Notes: generated by a model not told the origin, from the sequence alone. Shown: positions 7,023 through 16,194, numbered from the stretch's first letter. The stretch is 23,503 bases of DNA from JBKHDT01 sp049974825 (GCA_049974825.1 JBNGDJ010000030.1:1-23503); one strand, 5' to 3'. Program-made: numbers and translations.

Positions 7023-9867
7023 AGGTCGCCAGCAGCATGCCCCCGATCAGCCCGGTGCCCAGAGAATGGCGGGCTGCTTCGCCGGCGCCGGTGGCAATCG
7101 CCAGGGGCAATACCCCCAGAATGAACGCCATGGACGTCATGATGACCGGTCGGAAGCGAACCTTGGCCGCCTGCAGGGCCGCCTCGCGGATATCCATCCC
7201 TTCGTCGCGATTCTTGGCGGCAAACTCGATGATCAGAATGGCGTTTTTCGCCGCCAGCCCGATGAGCACCAGCAGGCCGACTTCAAAGTAGATATCGATG
7301 CTCAGGCCGCGCAGCCAAGTCGCGATCAAGGCGCCCAGCGCGGCGAAGGGCACGGCCGTGACCACGGCAAAGGGCAGGGTCCAGCGTTCGTACTGTGCCG
7401 CCAGGATCAGGAATACCATGATCAGNNNNNNNNNNNNNNNNNNNNNNNNNNNNNNNNNNNNNNNNNNNNNNNNNNNNNNNNNNNNNNNNNNNNNNNNNNN
7501 NNNNNNNNNNNNNNNNNNNNNNNNNGGGTTGGCGCGCAGCAGTCCCTCGCCGGAGAGCCGGACCTGGAAGTTGCGGCCGAACAGCGAGAAGTCGTTCACG
7601 TAGATGGTGCCGAAGTGCCCCGACATGGCCGCGAATACATCGGCCACCGAGACGCCCAGCGCGTAGGCCTTCTCCCGGTCAATCACCGCCCGGTAGCGGG
7701 GCACGTCGGCTGCGTATGTCGTGCGGACCGCGGTCAGTTCAGGCCGGGCATTGGCGGCCTGGACCAGGCTGCCGGCGGCCCGAGCCAGGTCAAGTGGGTC
7801 CTGGCTGACGCGGCTTTGCAGGTAGAGCTCCAGCCCGCCCGTGGTCGACATGCCGGAAATCGGCGGCGGGTTGAAGGCAAAGGTCTGCCCATCCTCGATC
7901 TGCATGGCGCCGAACATGACCCGGTTCGCCAGACTTTTCGCGTCCTCGCCCGGTTCCATGCGCTCGGACCAGTCGGTCAGCCGAGTGAAGTTGACGCTGG
8001 CGTTGGTCCGCAGCGTACCGGCCAGCAGGTCGTAGCCGGATAGCCCAAGGTTTGATTCCACCTGCGGGATCTGCCGGATCTGCTGGTCGACCTGGTTGCG
8101 CAGGGCAATGGAGCGCTCCAGAGCGGCGGCCGGCGGCAGGCTGGACACCGAGATGAAATACCCCTGATCCTCGTCCGGCACGAGGCTGGTGGGCATCTTC
8201 TGGAACATCAGCAGCGCGGCGGCAAGGACGGCGAGGAAGATCCCCAGCCCGACCGGCCAGAAGCGCAGGAAAAACTTCACACCATGCATGTAGGCCGCCG
8301 TAAAGCCGGCGAAGCCCCGGTTGAACAGGCGAAACGGCAGAATGGGCTGTTTTTCAACCTGGCGCCGGCTGAGCATGTGCGCGCAGAGCGAGGGCGTCAG
8401 CGTCAGCGCGATCAGCGCCGAAATGACCACCGAGATGGAAATCGCAACGGCGAACTGTCGATACATCTCGCCGGCCATGCCGGGAATAAAGGCCACCGGC
8501 ACGAAAACCGCCAGCAGCACCAGCGTGGTCGCGACGATCGGCCCCTGCACCTGTTCCATGGCCTTGATCGTGGCGGCCCGGGGCTCCAGTCCCTCTTCTT
8601 CCATGATCCGCTCGACGTTTTCAATGACCACGATGGCATCGTCCACCACGATGCCGATGGCCAGCACGAGGCCGAACAGAGTCAGTAGGTTCAGCGAGAA
8701 ACCGGCCGCGAACAGACCAGCCATGGTTCCGATCAAGGCGACGGGGATCGCCAGCAGCGGGATGAGGGTGGTGCGCGGTTTCTGGAGGAATACAAAGATC
8801 ACCAGGACCACGAGCACCAGCGCCTCGAAGAAGGTGTGGTACACCTCTTCGATCGAGACCTTGACGAAGTCGGTGGTATCCAGCGGAATCTGGTAGTGGA
8901 TATCGCCGGGAAAGCGCTGGGAAATGTCCGCCATCAGTGCCTTGACCGCATCGGCGGTATCCAGCGCGTTGGCCCCTGGTTGCAGGTAGATCCCGATAGG
9001 CGTGGTTGGTTGACCGTTGTAGATCGCGTCGAAGCCGTAGATCTGGGTGCCCAGTTCGATGCGGGCCACGTCATCGAGTTGCAGGGTGCCTGAGTCCTCG
9101 TTGCCGCGCAGGATGATGTTGCGGAACTGGCTGACGTCTGTAAAACGGCCGTCGTTGATCAGCGTGTAGGTAAAGGCCGTGCCGTCGGGGGTGGGCTCCG
9201 CGCCGAGCTTGCCGGTGGCGAACTGGGCGCTTTGCGTCTGGATGGCCCGGGCCACGTCGCTGGGTGTCAGTCCGAACTGTCCCAGCTTGTCGGACTCCAG
9301 CCAGATCCGGATGGAGTAGTCTTCCTGGGCAAAAAGCTTGGCCTCGCCGACCCCCGGCAGACGCTTGATGTCGTCAATGACGTTCACCAGCGCGTAGTTG
9401 CTCATGAACTTCGAGTCGAACTGGCCGGATTCGGAGACCAGCGTCAGCACCATGAGCAGGGAACTGCTCTGCTTCTGGACCACCACGCCCTGTTCGCGCA
9501 CTTCTTCCGGCAGCTTGGCGCTGACTTGCTGAACCCGGTTGTTGACGTTGATCGTCGCCTGGTCGGCATCCGTGCCGTTGGCGAAGGTCACCGTGATGGT
9601 GGTGTAGCCGGCATCCGAGCTGCTCGACTCCATATAGAGCATGTCGTCCACGCCGTTGATTTGCTGCTCCAGCGTGGCGGCGACTGACTCGGCGATGACT
9701 TCGGCACTGGCGCCTCCGTAGGTGGCGGTCACCGATACCTGGGGCGGGACGATTTGCGGGTACTGCTCTACCGGCAGCGCCTTGAAGGCCACCAGTCCCG
9801 ACAGGATGATGACGATGGCGATGACCGTGGCGAATACCGGCCGGTCGATAAAGAACTTGGAGATCAT
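6946..9867 (-). CDS. RND (HAE1/AcrB-type) efflux transporter, interrupted by an assembly gap
   Basis: An inner-membrane proton-driven drug or hydrophobe exporter of the AcrB/MexB kind. The N-terminus MISKFFIDRPVFATVIAIVI is the first membrane helix. The TM4 proton-relay pair is Asp409-Asp410 (GIVVDDAIVVIENVERI), and the partner lysine is in GLAAKNAILIIEF near the end. The reading frame is 973 residues with 34 unknown residues from 100 N at 7426-7525. By comparison with AcrB, the missing part (end of the second porter loop up to TM8) should be about 100 residues, giving a normal total near 1040. The adaptor gene ends 3 bp upstream, and a GGGAG box precedes the ATG at 9867. No TolC-type partner is in the window. 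Substrate cannot be told from sequence. Confidence 0.95.
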   Translation of the reverse strand: MISKFFIDRPVFATVIAIVIILSGLVAFKALPVEQYPQIVPPQVSVTATYGGASAEVIAESVAATLEQQINGVDDMLYMESSSSDAGYTTITVTFANGTDADQATINVNNRVQQVSAKLPEEVREQGVVVQKQSSSLLMVLTLVSESGQFDSKFMSNYALVNVIDDIKRLPGVGEAKLFAQEDYSIRIWLESDKLGQFGLTPSDVARAIQTQSAQFATGKLGAEPTPDGTAFTYTLINDGRFTDVSQFRNIILRGNEDSGTLQLDDVARIELGTQIYGFDAIYNGQPTTPIGIYLQPGANALDTADAVKALMADISQRFPGDIHYQIPLDTTDFVKVSIEEVYHTFFEALVLVVLVIFVFLQKPRTTLIPLLAIPVALIGTMAGLFAAGFSLNLLTLFGLVLAIGIVVDDAIVVIENVERIMEEEGLEPRAATIKAMEQVQGPIVATTLVLLAVFVPVAFIPGMAGEMYRQFAVAISISVVISALIALTLTPSLCAHMLSRRQVEKQPILPFRLFNRGFAGFTAAYMHGVKFFLRFWPVGLGIFLAVLAAALLMFQKMPTSLVPDEDQGYFISVSSLPPAAALERSIALRNQVDQQIRQIPQVESNLGLSGYDLLAGTLRTNASVNFTRLTDWSERMEPGEDAKSLANRVMFGAMQIEDGQTFAFNPPPISGMSTTGGLELYLQSRVSQDPLDLARAAGSLVQAANARPELTAVRTTYAADVPRYRAVIDREKAYALGVSVADVFAAMSGHFGTIYVNDFSLFGRNFQVRLSGEGLLRANXXXXXXXXXXXXXXXXXXXXXXXXXXXXXXXXXXLIMVFLILAAQYERWTLPFAVVTAVPFAALGALIATWLRGLSIDIYFEVGLLVLIGLAAKNAILIIEFAAKNRDEGMDIREAALQAAKVRFRPVIMTSMAFILGVLPLAIATGAGEAARHSLGTGLIGGMLLATYVAILFVPMFFEIIQKLGERRKKVS
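7426..7525. other. Assembly gap (100 N)
   Basis: Exactly 100 unknown bases, the conventional placeholder for a gap of unknown size. It lies inside the RND transporter gene. Alignment with AcrB-type proteins suggests the real missing DNA is nearer 300 bp. Confidence 0.98.
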
Positions 9868-9870
9868 CGA

Positions 9871-11034
9871 TCAGCTCCCGTCGCCTTCGGCACCGTTTTC
9901 GGACGGTTTCGCTGCGTCGGGCTTTGCGTCGTCGCTGCCGATCTGGACCTTGATTCCGTCATGCAGCTTGACGATTCCCCGGACGACGATTCGGTCGCCC
10001 TCGGTAAGCCCTGATTCGATAATCCGGCCCTTCGCGGTCAGCGGACCGGTTTCGACAGGCTGTTGATGAACGGTGTCGTCCTCGGCCAGTTTCCAGACGA
10101 TGCGTGACTCGGGTTCCGGGCCGGAAGCCAGCGCGGTTTCGGGAATCACGATTGCCTTGTCGCGTTCCTCGACCGCGATGCGCAACCGCACGAACTGGTT
10201 GGCGCGCAGATCTCCTTCGGGGTTCGGGAACATCGCCCGGGCCCGAATCGTGTCGGTCTGCGGGTCGATGGTCACATCGGTGAAGTTCAGCTGGCCCGCG
10301 CGCGAGTCGCCGTTGGGAAATATGACCTCGGCATCCGCCACCCGGTCCGGGCCGGCCTGAAGGGCCGGGGAGCTGGCGTAGGGGTCATTGACTGAATAGG
10401 TGAACTGCACCTGCACCGGGTCGATCTCGGTGATTCGGGTGAGCAGGTCCCCCGGGCTGACCAGGTTGCCGACCGATTCGGCGCGCAGGCCGGCCACGCC
10501 CGTGATCGGTGCGCGCACCTCGCTGTAATCAAGGTCAATCTGGACCGCCTCAAGCTGCGCCTCGGCCACCTCGACCTGGGCCTCGGCCACTTCCAGCGCG
10601 GACTTGGCGTTGTCCCGGTCCTGTTCGCTGGCCACCTTGCGCTCGTAGAGCGAGGAAATCCGGTCCCAGTCGCGTTCGGCCTTGCTCTGCTGCGCATGGG
10701 CATTGTGCAGGTCGGCCTCGGCCTGGCTGACCTTGGCCTGGTAGGGACGGGGATCAATGCGGAACAAGACAGTGTCCTTCTCGACCACAGCCCCCTCGGT
10801 GTAATTGCGCTCAAGCAGGATGCCGCCCACCTGTGCCCGCACTTCCACCTCCCGGTTGGCACGCACCCGGCCCGGGTAGGTGGCATGGACCGTCACCTGC
10901 TGACCGGTCAGGGTAAGCACGCCAACCTTGGGCGGAGGCATCTGGCCGGCTCCGCCCCCGGATTGTTCGGCGAGCGCAGCGGTGCTGAGGGCCATGAGTG
11001 TCAGGAGCGGAACAAGCAGGGTGGTTTTGAACAT
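9871..11034 (-). CDS. RND efflux periplasmic adaptor (AcrA/MexA family)
   Basis: The 387-residue membrane fusion protein bridges the RND pump and an outer-membrane channel. A signal peptide (about 1-22, ending STAALA) is seen. No lipobox cysteine is present, so it is likely a secreted soluble or peripherally attached adaptor rather than a lipoprotein. The lipoyl half-motifs (VRAQVGGILLERNYTEGAVV and YSEVRAPITGVAGLR) flank a coiled-coil hairpin (about 95-175, rich in Ala/Glu heptads). A beta-barrel (PQTDTIRARAMFPNPEGDLRANQFVRL) and a membrane-proximal domain follow. The C-terminus is an acidic, Ala/Pro-rich tail. It is first in the operon with the RND gene. A perfect inverted repeat 68-96 bp upstream of the start may be an operator. 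Confidence 0.95.
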   Translation of the reverse strand: MFKTTLLVPLLTLMALSTAALAEQSGGGAGQMPPPKVGVLTLTGQQVTVHATYPGRVRANREVEVRAQVGGILLERNYTEGAVVEKDTVLFRIDPRPYQAKVSQAEADLHNAHAQQSKAERDWDRISSLYERKVASEQDRDNAKSALEVAEAQVEVAEAQLEAVQIDLDYSEVRAPITGVAGLRAESVGNLVSPGDLLTRITEIDPVQVQFTYSVNDPYASSPALQAGPDRVADAEVIFPNGDSRAGQLNFTDVTIDPQTDTIRARAMFPNPEGDLRANQFVRLRIAVEERDKAIVIPETALASGPEPESRIVWKLAEDDTVHQQPVETGPLTAKGRIIESGLTEGDRIVVRGIVKLHDGIKVQIGSDDAKPDAAKPSENGAEGDGS

Positions 11035-11600
11035 GGGCGGTCTCGCGAGCGCAGTGTTAAGAGTGTTGTGTCATCCATGATGACCATGGTAGCTGACAGA
11101 TTTGTGCCGAGGTCGACGCTATCGGCACAACGGAGCATGAATGCAGCCCGTGACCCCAGTGTGACCCCGGTGGTTCTCGGGGGCGGAAACGAAGCGTCTT
11201 GCAAGAATCAGGGATCGGCGGACCGTTCGCGCACTGCGCGGCGACAATCTTTCCCTGATCTGCTTGCCGGGGCGAAGGGCCCGTCCGAGCCTGGCCCGGT
11301 CACGCAGCGGCCTTGAAGCGACCTTGAAAAGGATAGCGCATCCGCACAAATTTTGTGCATGCCGGAACGTTGGGTTGGGGGCAGCCGGTCGGGACAAGCG
11401 GAACCGCAGGCCAGACGGACTGACCAAGCAGGACGTCCTGTACATGCAGTTGCCCGTGCCAAACAACGACGAGGACAAACGCATTGAAGATCAGAAACAC
11501 GTTGCAGGCAGCCATCCTTGGCGGCATGCGGCAAGGTGGGGAGTTTCAAATCCAGGCCCGCCGCCCATTCCTGCGGTTCTGCCGTCGTGACAGGGACCGG
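11035..11600. other. Long intergenic region between divergent efflux operon and ChaN gene
   Basis: About 566 bp without a convincing gene. It holds a perfect inverted repeat at 11102-11130, a short direct repeat GTGACCCC(A/G)GT at 11150-11172, and a long-range inverted repeat ATCAGGGA (11207-11214)/TCCCTGAT (11252-11259). It also holds a near-palindrome GCACAAA-T-TTTGTGC at 11344-11358. No recognisable protein appears in any frame. It must contain the promoters of both flanking genes, but no strong -35/-10 pair could be identified by eye. Confidence 0.5.
11102..11130. promoter_or_regulatory. Candidate operator upstream of the efflux operon
   Basis: TTGTGCCGA (11102-11110), an 11-base spacer, then TCGGCACAA (11122-11130): perfect 9-bp arms, 29 bp overall. 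No T run follows on either strand, so a protein-binding dyad is more likely than a terminator. Its distance from the adaptor start (68 bp) is typical of an efflux-pump repressor site. No regulator gene (TetR, MarR) is next to it. Confidence 0.45.
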
Positions 11601-12644
11601 ATGCGTCCACGCTGCACAAAAGCCTGTTCTCCCGCCCGTATCCTGTCTGCGGCGATCTGGCCAGCGGGGCAGGGCGCACGAGTTTTGTTGGCCCTCCTGC
11701 TTGTCGGCCTTTTCGGCACGTCCGGCGTGATGGCCGAAGACAGCTGGCAGGCACAGTACGAGCGCGACCATCCCCTGGTGGGCGGCTGGCTGGATGCGCG
11801 GGGTGCGTCTTCTCAAGTGGACCCACCCGCACCCGCTGCATTGGCGCAGTCGGACGTGATTTTGCTGGGTGAAGTCCACGGCCATCCGGATCACCACCCG
11901 CGCCAGCTTCAGATTATCCGCTGGCTTCAGGAGCAGGGGCGTGATCCGGCGCTGGCCTTTGAGATTTTCGATCGGGACGATCAGCCGGTTGTCGCGCGAT
12001 TTCTTGCCGAGGGCGGGCGGGATGCGGACCAGCTCGCCGAGCGCCTGGGCATGGCCAAACGCGGCTGGCCCTGGGCCTCTTACCGCCCCCTGGTGCAGCA
12101 TGCGCTGGACCAGGGGCTTGCGATCCTGCCGTTGAATCTTTCGAGGGAAGACGCGCGGCTTGTCATGCGTGAAGGGTTGGCCGCCTTGCGCGACGATGCG
12201 CTGGTTGAAACCGCGATGAAACAGGCCGCGCCGTTTACGGCTGCCGACACTGATGCCTGGTCAGCAGACGTCGTGGATGCTCATTGCGGACACATTGGTC
12301 AAGAGGTGGCGCAGCGAATGGTGTTCGCCCAGCAGGTCCGGGATGCGGTCATGGCCGCCAATATCGCCCGTGCCGAGCATCGCCCGGTGGTGGTGATCAC
12401 CGGAGCGGAACATGCCCGGCGCGATCGCGGGATTGCGCACTGGCTGTCCGTACTCAAGCCGGACTGGCGCGTGGCAACAGTCGGGATGCGCCCGGTTCTT
12501 CCCGATGCACGTTCGATAGAGGACTACCGGGATGTTGCTGGCCGCTACGACTGGGTCTGGCTCACGCCCCGCCAATATGACGAAGATCCCTGCGAGCGGA
12601 TGAAACGCCAGCTTGAGCAGTTGAAAAAGGGCGACGCGAAGTAG
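11601..12644 (+). CDS. ChaN-family (haem-binding-like, DUF399) protein
   Basis: A 347-residue protein with VILLGEVHGHPDHH (about 86-99), ALAFEIFDRDDQPVV, and later VVVITGAEHARRDRGIAHWL, all typical of the ChaN/DUF399 fold. Campylobacter ChaN is a haem-binding lipoprotein linked to iron uptake. Here a hydrophobic stretch (about 27-45, ending GVMA before EDSW) suggests a signal peptide, with no lipobox cysteine at its end, so it may be periplasmic and soluble. The start at 11601 is preferred because AGGGA lies four bases upstream; an ATG at 11484 adds 39 unlikely residues. The n-region before the hydrophobic core is still long. The gene is alone on its strand and converges on valS. Substrate is inferred from the family only. 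Confidence 0.82.
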   Translation: MRPRCTKACSPARILSAAIWPAGQGARVLLALLLVGLFGTSGVMAEDSWQAQYERDHPLVGGWLDARGASSQVDPPAPAALAQSDVILLGEVHGHPDHHPRQLQIIRWLQEQGRDPALAFEIFDRDDQPVVARFLAEGGRDADQLAERLGMAKRGWPWASYRPLVQHALDQGLAILPLNLSREDARLVMREGLAALRDDALVETAMKQAAPFTAADTDAWSADVVDAHCGHIGQEVAQRMVFAQQVRDAVMAANIARAEHRPVVVITGAEHARRDRGIAHWLSVLKPDWRVATVGMRPVLPDARSIEDYRDVAGRYDWVWLTPRQYDEDPCERMKRQLEQLKKGDAK

Positions 12645-12661
12645 CGAAGCCCTGCACGGGA

Positions 12662-12683
12662 ATTTCTGCAATCGGGCAGAAAT
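12662..12683. terminator. Bidirectional hairpin between ChaN gene and valS
   Basis: ATTTCTGC (12662-12669), loop AATCGG, GCAGAAAT (12676-12683): perfect 8-bp arms placed centrally in the 49-bp gap between two convergent stop codons. T-tracts are weak on both sides, so termination may be shared or inefficient. Confidence 0.5.
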
Positions 12684-12693
12684 CGGTTCGCGA

Positions 12694-15570
12694 TCAGATT
12701 CTTCCGATGCGCTCGCGCTGACCCTGCAGCTGTTCCAGTGCGGCGGTGAACTGCGCGACTCGCTCGCGCTCCTGCTCCACCACGGCTTCCGGGGCCTTGT
12801 CGGTGAAGTTCGGGTTGGCAAGCTTGCCGCGGGCCTTGGCAAGCTCCTTTTCCAGCCGTCCGATTTCCTTGTCCAGCCGGGCCAGCTCGGCGGCCTTGTC
12901 GATCAGACCGGCCAGGGGGATCAGCACCTTCATGTCATCGACCAGCGCGATGGCGGACTCGGGCGCCTGTGATTCGTCGTCGATCAGGTCGATCTGCTCG
13001 ATTCGGCCAAGGAAGGACAGGTAGTCGCGGAATCGGGCCAGCCGATCACGATCGCTGTCGTCCGCTTGGGCGACCAGAACGTTCAGTGGCTTGCCGGGGG
13101 CGATATCCATTTCGGCCCGAATGCGGCGCACGCCAAGCAGGAAAGTCTTGAGCCACTCGATGTCCGCCGTCGCCGCCGGGTCGATTCGTGACTCATCCGG
13201 AACAGGGAAGGGCTGCAGCATGATGGTGGCGTCCCGGGCCTCGTTGCCGACCGGCGCGCCGGCCAGCGGTGCGATTCGCTGCCAGATCGCCTCGGTCACA
13301 AAAGGCATGACCGGGTGCATCAGCCGCAACAGGGACTCCAGAACCCGCAGCAGCGTACGGCGCGTGCCGCGCTGTGATTTCTCGTCTCCCGATTTCAGCG
13401 CCGGTTTTGAGAGCTCGAGATACCAGTCGCAGTACTCGTTCCAGGTGAACTCGTAAAGCGCCTGGGCGGCGAGGTCGAAGCGGTAGCCGTCAAAGTGACG
13501 AATAACCTCCGCTTCGACCTGTTGCAAGCGGCTGATAATCCAGCGATCAGCCGCGTCCAGCGTCACGGCATCGTCGTCGGCATCGGCCCCGTTGTCCTGT
13601 CCCTCGGTCTGCATCAGCACGTAGCGGCTGGCGTTCCACAGCTTGTTGCAGAAATTGCGGTAACCCTCAATGCGCCCAAGGTCGAACTTGATGTCACGCC
13701 CGTTGGAGGCCAGGGCGGCGAGGGTAAAACGCAGCGCGTCGGTGCCAAAGGCGGGGATGCCCTCGGGGAATTCCTTCTCGGTGGCCTTGCGGATGGCCTT
13801 GGCCATCTGCGGTTGCATCAGGTGCCCGGTGCGCTTTTCCAGCAGGTCTTCCAGAGAAATGCCGTCGATCAGGTCGATCGGATCAAGCACATTGCCCTTG
13901 GACTTGGACATTTTCTGTCCCTGGGCATCGCGGATCAGGCCGGTGACGTAAACCTCCCGGAACGGAACGTCCTCGCCGAAATACAGGCCCATCATGACCA
14001 TCCGGGCGACCCAGAAAAAGATGATGTCGAAGCCGGTGACCAGCACGGAGGAGGGGTAAAAGGTCTTCAGCTCCGGCGTCTGTTCCGGCCAGCCCAGGGT
14101 AGAGAAGGGCCACAGCGCGGAGGAAAACCAGGTGTCCAGTACATCCTCGTCCTGGCGCAGGACCACGTTATCCCCGAGATCATTGCGCGCGCGGGCCTCG
14201 GCCTCGTCGCGGCCGACATACACGTTGCCCGCCTCGTCGTACCAGGCTGGAATCCGGTGACCCCACCAGATCTGCCGGCTGATGCACCAGTCCTGGATGT
14301 TCTCGAGCCACTGGAAGTAGGTATTGGCCCAGTTGCCGGGCACGAAGCGGATTCGCTCGCTGCGGACCGCCTCGATGGCCGGCTCGGTAATGGCCTGGCG
14401 GCCTCCGGGGCGGCCGTCTTCCTGGGTTTGCCGGGTCAGGTCCACGAACCACTGATCGGTCAAGAATGGCTCGATCACCGCGCCGGTGCGGTCGCCGCGC
14501 GGAACCATGAGCTTGTGATCGTCGATGCGCTCAAGCAGCTCCTGCATCTTCAGGTCGTGGATGATGCGGTCCCGCGCCTCGTAACGGTCCAGTCCCCGGT
14601 AGTTCTCCGGAATCCGGGCATTGTCGGCAATGGCATCGTGCGCGCTGCCCGCCAGGGTGACCTCGCCGGTCATTCGAATACGCGCATCCACGGTCAGCAC
14701 GTTGATCATCGGCAGGCCATGGCGCTGGCCGATGGCGTAGTCGTTGAAGTCATGCGCCGGCGTGATCTTCACGCAGCCGGATCCGAAGTCCTTCTCGACG
14801 TAGTCGTCGGCGATGATCGGAATCTCGCGGCCTACCAGGGGCAAGGTCAGCGTCTTGCCGATCAGGTGGCGGTAGCGTTCGTCCTCGGGGTGAACCGCCA
14901 CGGCGGTGTCGCCCAGCATGGTTTCCGGCCGGGTCGTGGCCACCACCAAGTGACCGCTGCCATCGCTCAGCGGGTAGCGCAAGTGCCAGAGATGGCCGGT
15001 TTCTTCCTCCGAAATGACTTCCAGGTCGGAGACGGCCGTGTGCAGAATGGGGTCCCAGTTGACCAGGCGCTTGCCGCGGTAGATCAGCCCGTCGTCGTAC
15101 AGGCGCACGAAGACCTCCCGGACTGCCTCGGACAACCCGTCGTCCATGGTGAAACGTTCGCGCGACCAGTCGCAGGAGGCGCCGAGGCGGCGCATCTGCT
15201 GGGTGATCAGCCCGCCGGAACGCTCCTTCCAGGCCCAGACACGGTCCAGAAAGGTCTCCCGACCCAGATCGTGCCGAGTCTTGCCCTCGCCGTTGAGCTC
15301 GCGCTCGACGACCATCTGCGTGGCAATGCCCGCGTGATCGGTGCCGGGCTGCCACAGCGTGCGGTCCCCCTTCATGCGGTGATAGCGCGTCAGGGCGTCC
15401 ATCAACGTGTCCTGGAAGGCATGGCCCATGTGCAGCCGCCCGGTCACGTTGGGCGGGGGCAGCATGATGCAGTAGCTTGAGCCTTCACCCTGCGGCGCAA
15501 AGTGGTTGTCGGCTTCCCACTTCTCGTAGCAGGCGGATTCAATATCGGCGGGCGAGTAGGTTTTTTCCAT
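12694..15570 (-). CDS. valS: Valyl-tRNA synthetase
   Basis: The 958-residue class I enzyme charges tRNA-Val and edits misactivated threonine. The HIGH-type signature HMGH is at 47-50 (PPPNVTGRLHMGH), and the KMSKSK motif is at 553-558. The inserted editing domain (about 200-400) carries TTRPETMLGDTAVAVHPEDERY. The anticodon-binding domain and the ValS-specific C-terminal coiled coil (about 880-958) are complete. The start at 15570 gives MEKTYSPADIESACYEKWE, the normal ValS beginning. No strong ribosome-binding site is visible; an AGAAAAAACC stretch precedes it. It lies 207 bp after holC in the same direction, the common gammaproteobacterial order. Confidence 0.98.
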   Translation of the reverse strand: MEKTYSPADIESACYEKWEADNHFAPQGEGSSYCIMLPPPNVTGRLHMGHAFQDTLMDALTRYHRMKGDRTLWQPGTDHAGIATQMVVERELNGEGKTRHDLGRETFLDRVWAWKERSGGLITQQMRRLGASCDWSRERFTMDDGLSEAVREVFVRLYDDGLIYRGKRLVNWDPILHTAVSDLEVISEEETGHLWHLRYPLSDGSGHLVVATTRPETMLGDTAVAVHPEDERYRHLIGKTLTLPLVGREIPIIADDYVEKDFGSGCVKITPAHDFNDYAIGQRHGLPMINVLTVDARIRMTGEVTLAGSAHDAIADNARIPENYRGLDRYEARDRIIHDLKMQELLERIDDHKLMVPRGDRTGAVIEPFLTDQWFVDLTRQTQEDGRPGGRQAITEPAIEAVRSERIRFVPGNWANTYFQWLENIQDWCISRQIWWGHRIPAWYDEAGNVYVGRDEAEARARNDLGDNVVLRQDEDVLDTWFSSALWPFSTLGWPEQTPELKTFYPSSVLVTGFDIIFFWVARMVMMGLYFGEDVPFREVYVTGLIRDAQGQKMSKSKGNVLDPIDLIDGISLEDLLEKRTGHLMQPQMAKAIRKATEKEFPEGIPAFGTDALRFTLAALASNGRDIKFDLGRIEGYRNFCNKLWNASRYVLMQTEGQDNGADADDDAVTLDAADRWIISRLQQVEAEVIRHFDGYRFDLAAQALYEFTWNEYCDWYLELSKPALKSGDEKSQRGTRRTLLRVLESLLRLMHPVMPFVTEAIWQRIAPLAGAPVGNEARDATIMLQPFPVPDESRIDPAATADIEWLKTFLLGVRRIRAEMDIAPGKPLNVLVAQADDSDRDRLARFRDYLSFLGRIEQIDLIDDESQAPESAIALVDDMKVLIPLAGLIDKAAELARLDKEIGRLEKELAKARGKLANPNFTDKAPEAVVEQERERVAQFTAALEQLQGQRERIGRI

Positions 15571-15777
15571 GGATGTCGGTTTTTTCTGGTTGTCCCGGAG
15601 CGGAAGGTGATGCCGCCAATCCGGTGATCTGCAGGGCTTTATTTCCCGTCAGGCCCGGGGTAGGGCGATCTGATGGGGTTGTTCAACAGCAAGGCCGGCA
15701 CGAGCGCCTCGTGCATGGTCCACATGCATGGCCCCCCAGGGCCCATGCGCAGGACAGGCACGAACCTGCCAAGGGGG
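15571..15777 (-). other. holC-valS spacer with leader-like hairpins
   Basis: The gap is long for this usually tight pair. It contains a perfect GCACGAG-CGC-CTCGTGC hairpin (15698-15714). An imperfect CATGG/CCATG inverted repeat lies near 15733-15753, and the palindrome GGGTTAACCC (15775-15784) overlaps the holC stop. It may hold a separate valS promoter or a leader structure. No open frame in it is credible. Confidence 0.35.
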
Positions 15778-16194
15778 TTAACCCACCGGCTGGTGGCGAA
15801 CCGTCAGGCCGGCCTCCTTGTAGGCTTTCCAGCGCAGCCGCGCCGCGGCGCGAGACTCCTCGTCGCCGGGCACGATCTCGGCGATCTCCGCAAACTGCCG
15901 AGGGTTCGGCGGAACCTGGCCGGAAAGATTGACCAGCCGCTCAAAACCCGGCGGCGGGGCTTCAACGCCCAGCGTGATCGGCGCCTCTTCCTCAAGGTCC
16001 AGGCTGTGGGGCACGAAAGCGTCTTCGCGAAAGCCCCAGAGCAGATCGTCCAGCTGATCGGCAAGCGCAGCATCCGGGCACCAGACCCAACTGCGCTGCG
16101 GCTCATCCACCCACTGCTCGCAGAGCGTGCAGCAGTGCAGCCAGGGTGCCTCGGGATTCGTGTCCCCGATGATATGAAAAGTGGCGATGGTCAT
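15778..16194 (-). CDS. holC: DNA polymerase III chi subunit
   Basis: A 138-residue subunit of the clamp-loader assembly that contacts single-strand DNA-binding protein. Matches to E. coli HolC are seen in ATFHIIGD at the start, the LADQLDDLLWGFREDAFVPHSLD segment (E. coli LDEALWARPAESFVPHNL), LVNLSGQVPPNPRQFAEIAEIVP and ARLRWKAYKEAGL near the end. The ATG at 16194 gives MTIATFHI, the family start; a longer frame upstream adds 44 unrelated residues. A TATACT-like -10 lies at 16239-16244 on this strand without a clear -35. pepA, the common upstream neighbour, is absent; the next gene is a divergent membrane protein. Confidence 0.93.
   Translation of the reverse strand: MTIATFHIIGDTNPEAPWLHCCTLCEQWVDEPQRSWVWCPDAALADQLDDLLWGFREDAFVPHSLDLEEEAPITLGVEAPPPGFERLVNLSGQVPPNPRQFAEIAEIVPGDEESRAAARLRWKAYKEAGLTVRHQPVG

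Noticed and set aside
6652..8043. Open frame of 463 codons opposite the RND transporter and spanning the N gap
   Set aside because: It crosses unknown bases and is the complement of a well-conserved transporter.
11119..12101. Minus-strand frames between the efflux operon and ChaN
   Set aside because: Composition is Arg/Pro/Cys-rich without domains, and part lies opposite the ChaN gene.
13495..15480. Open frame of 661 codons opposite valS
   Set aside because: Same reason: valS on the other strand is complete, and the antisense translation is rich in Val/Gln/His/Leu repeats typical of shadow frames.
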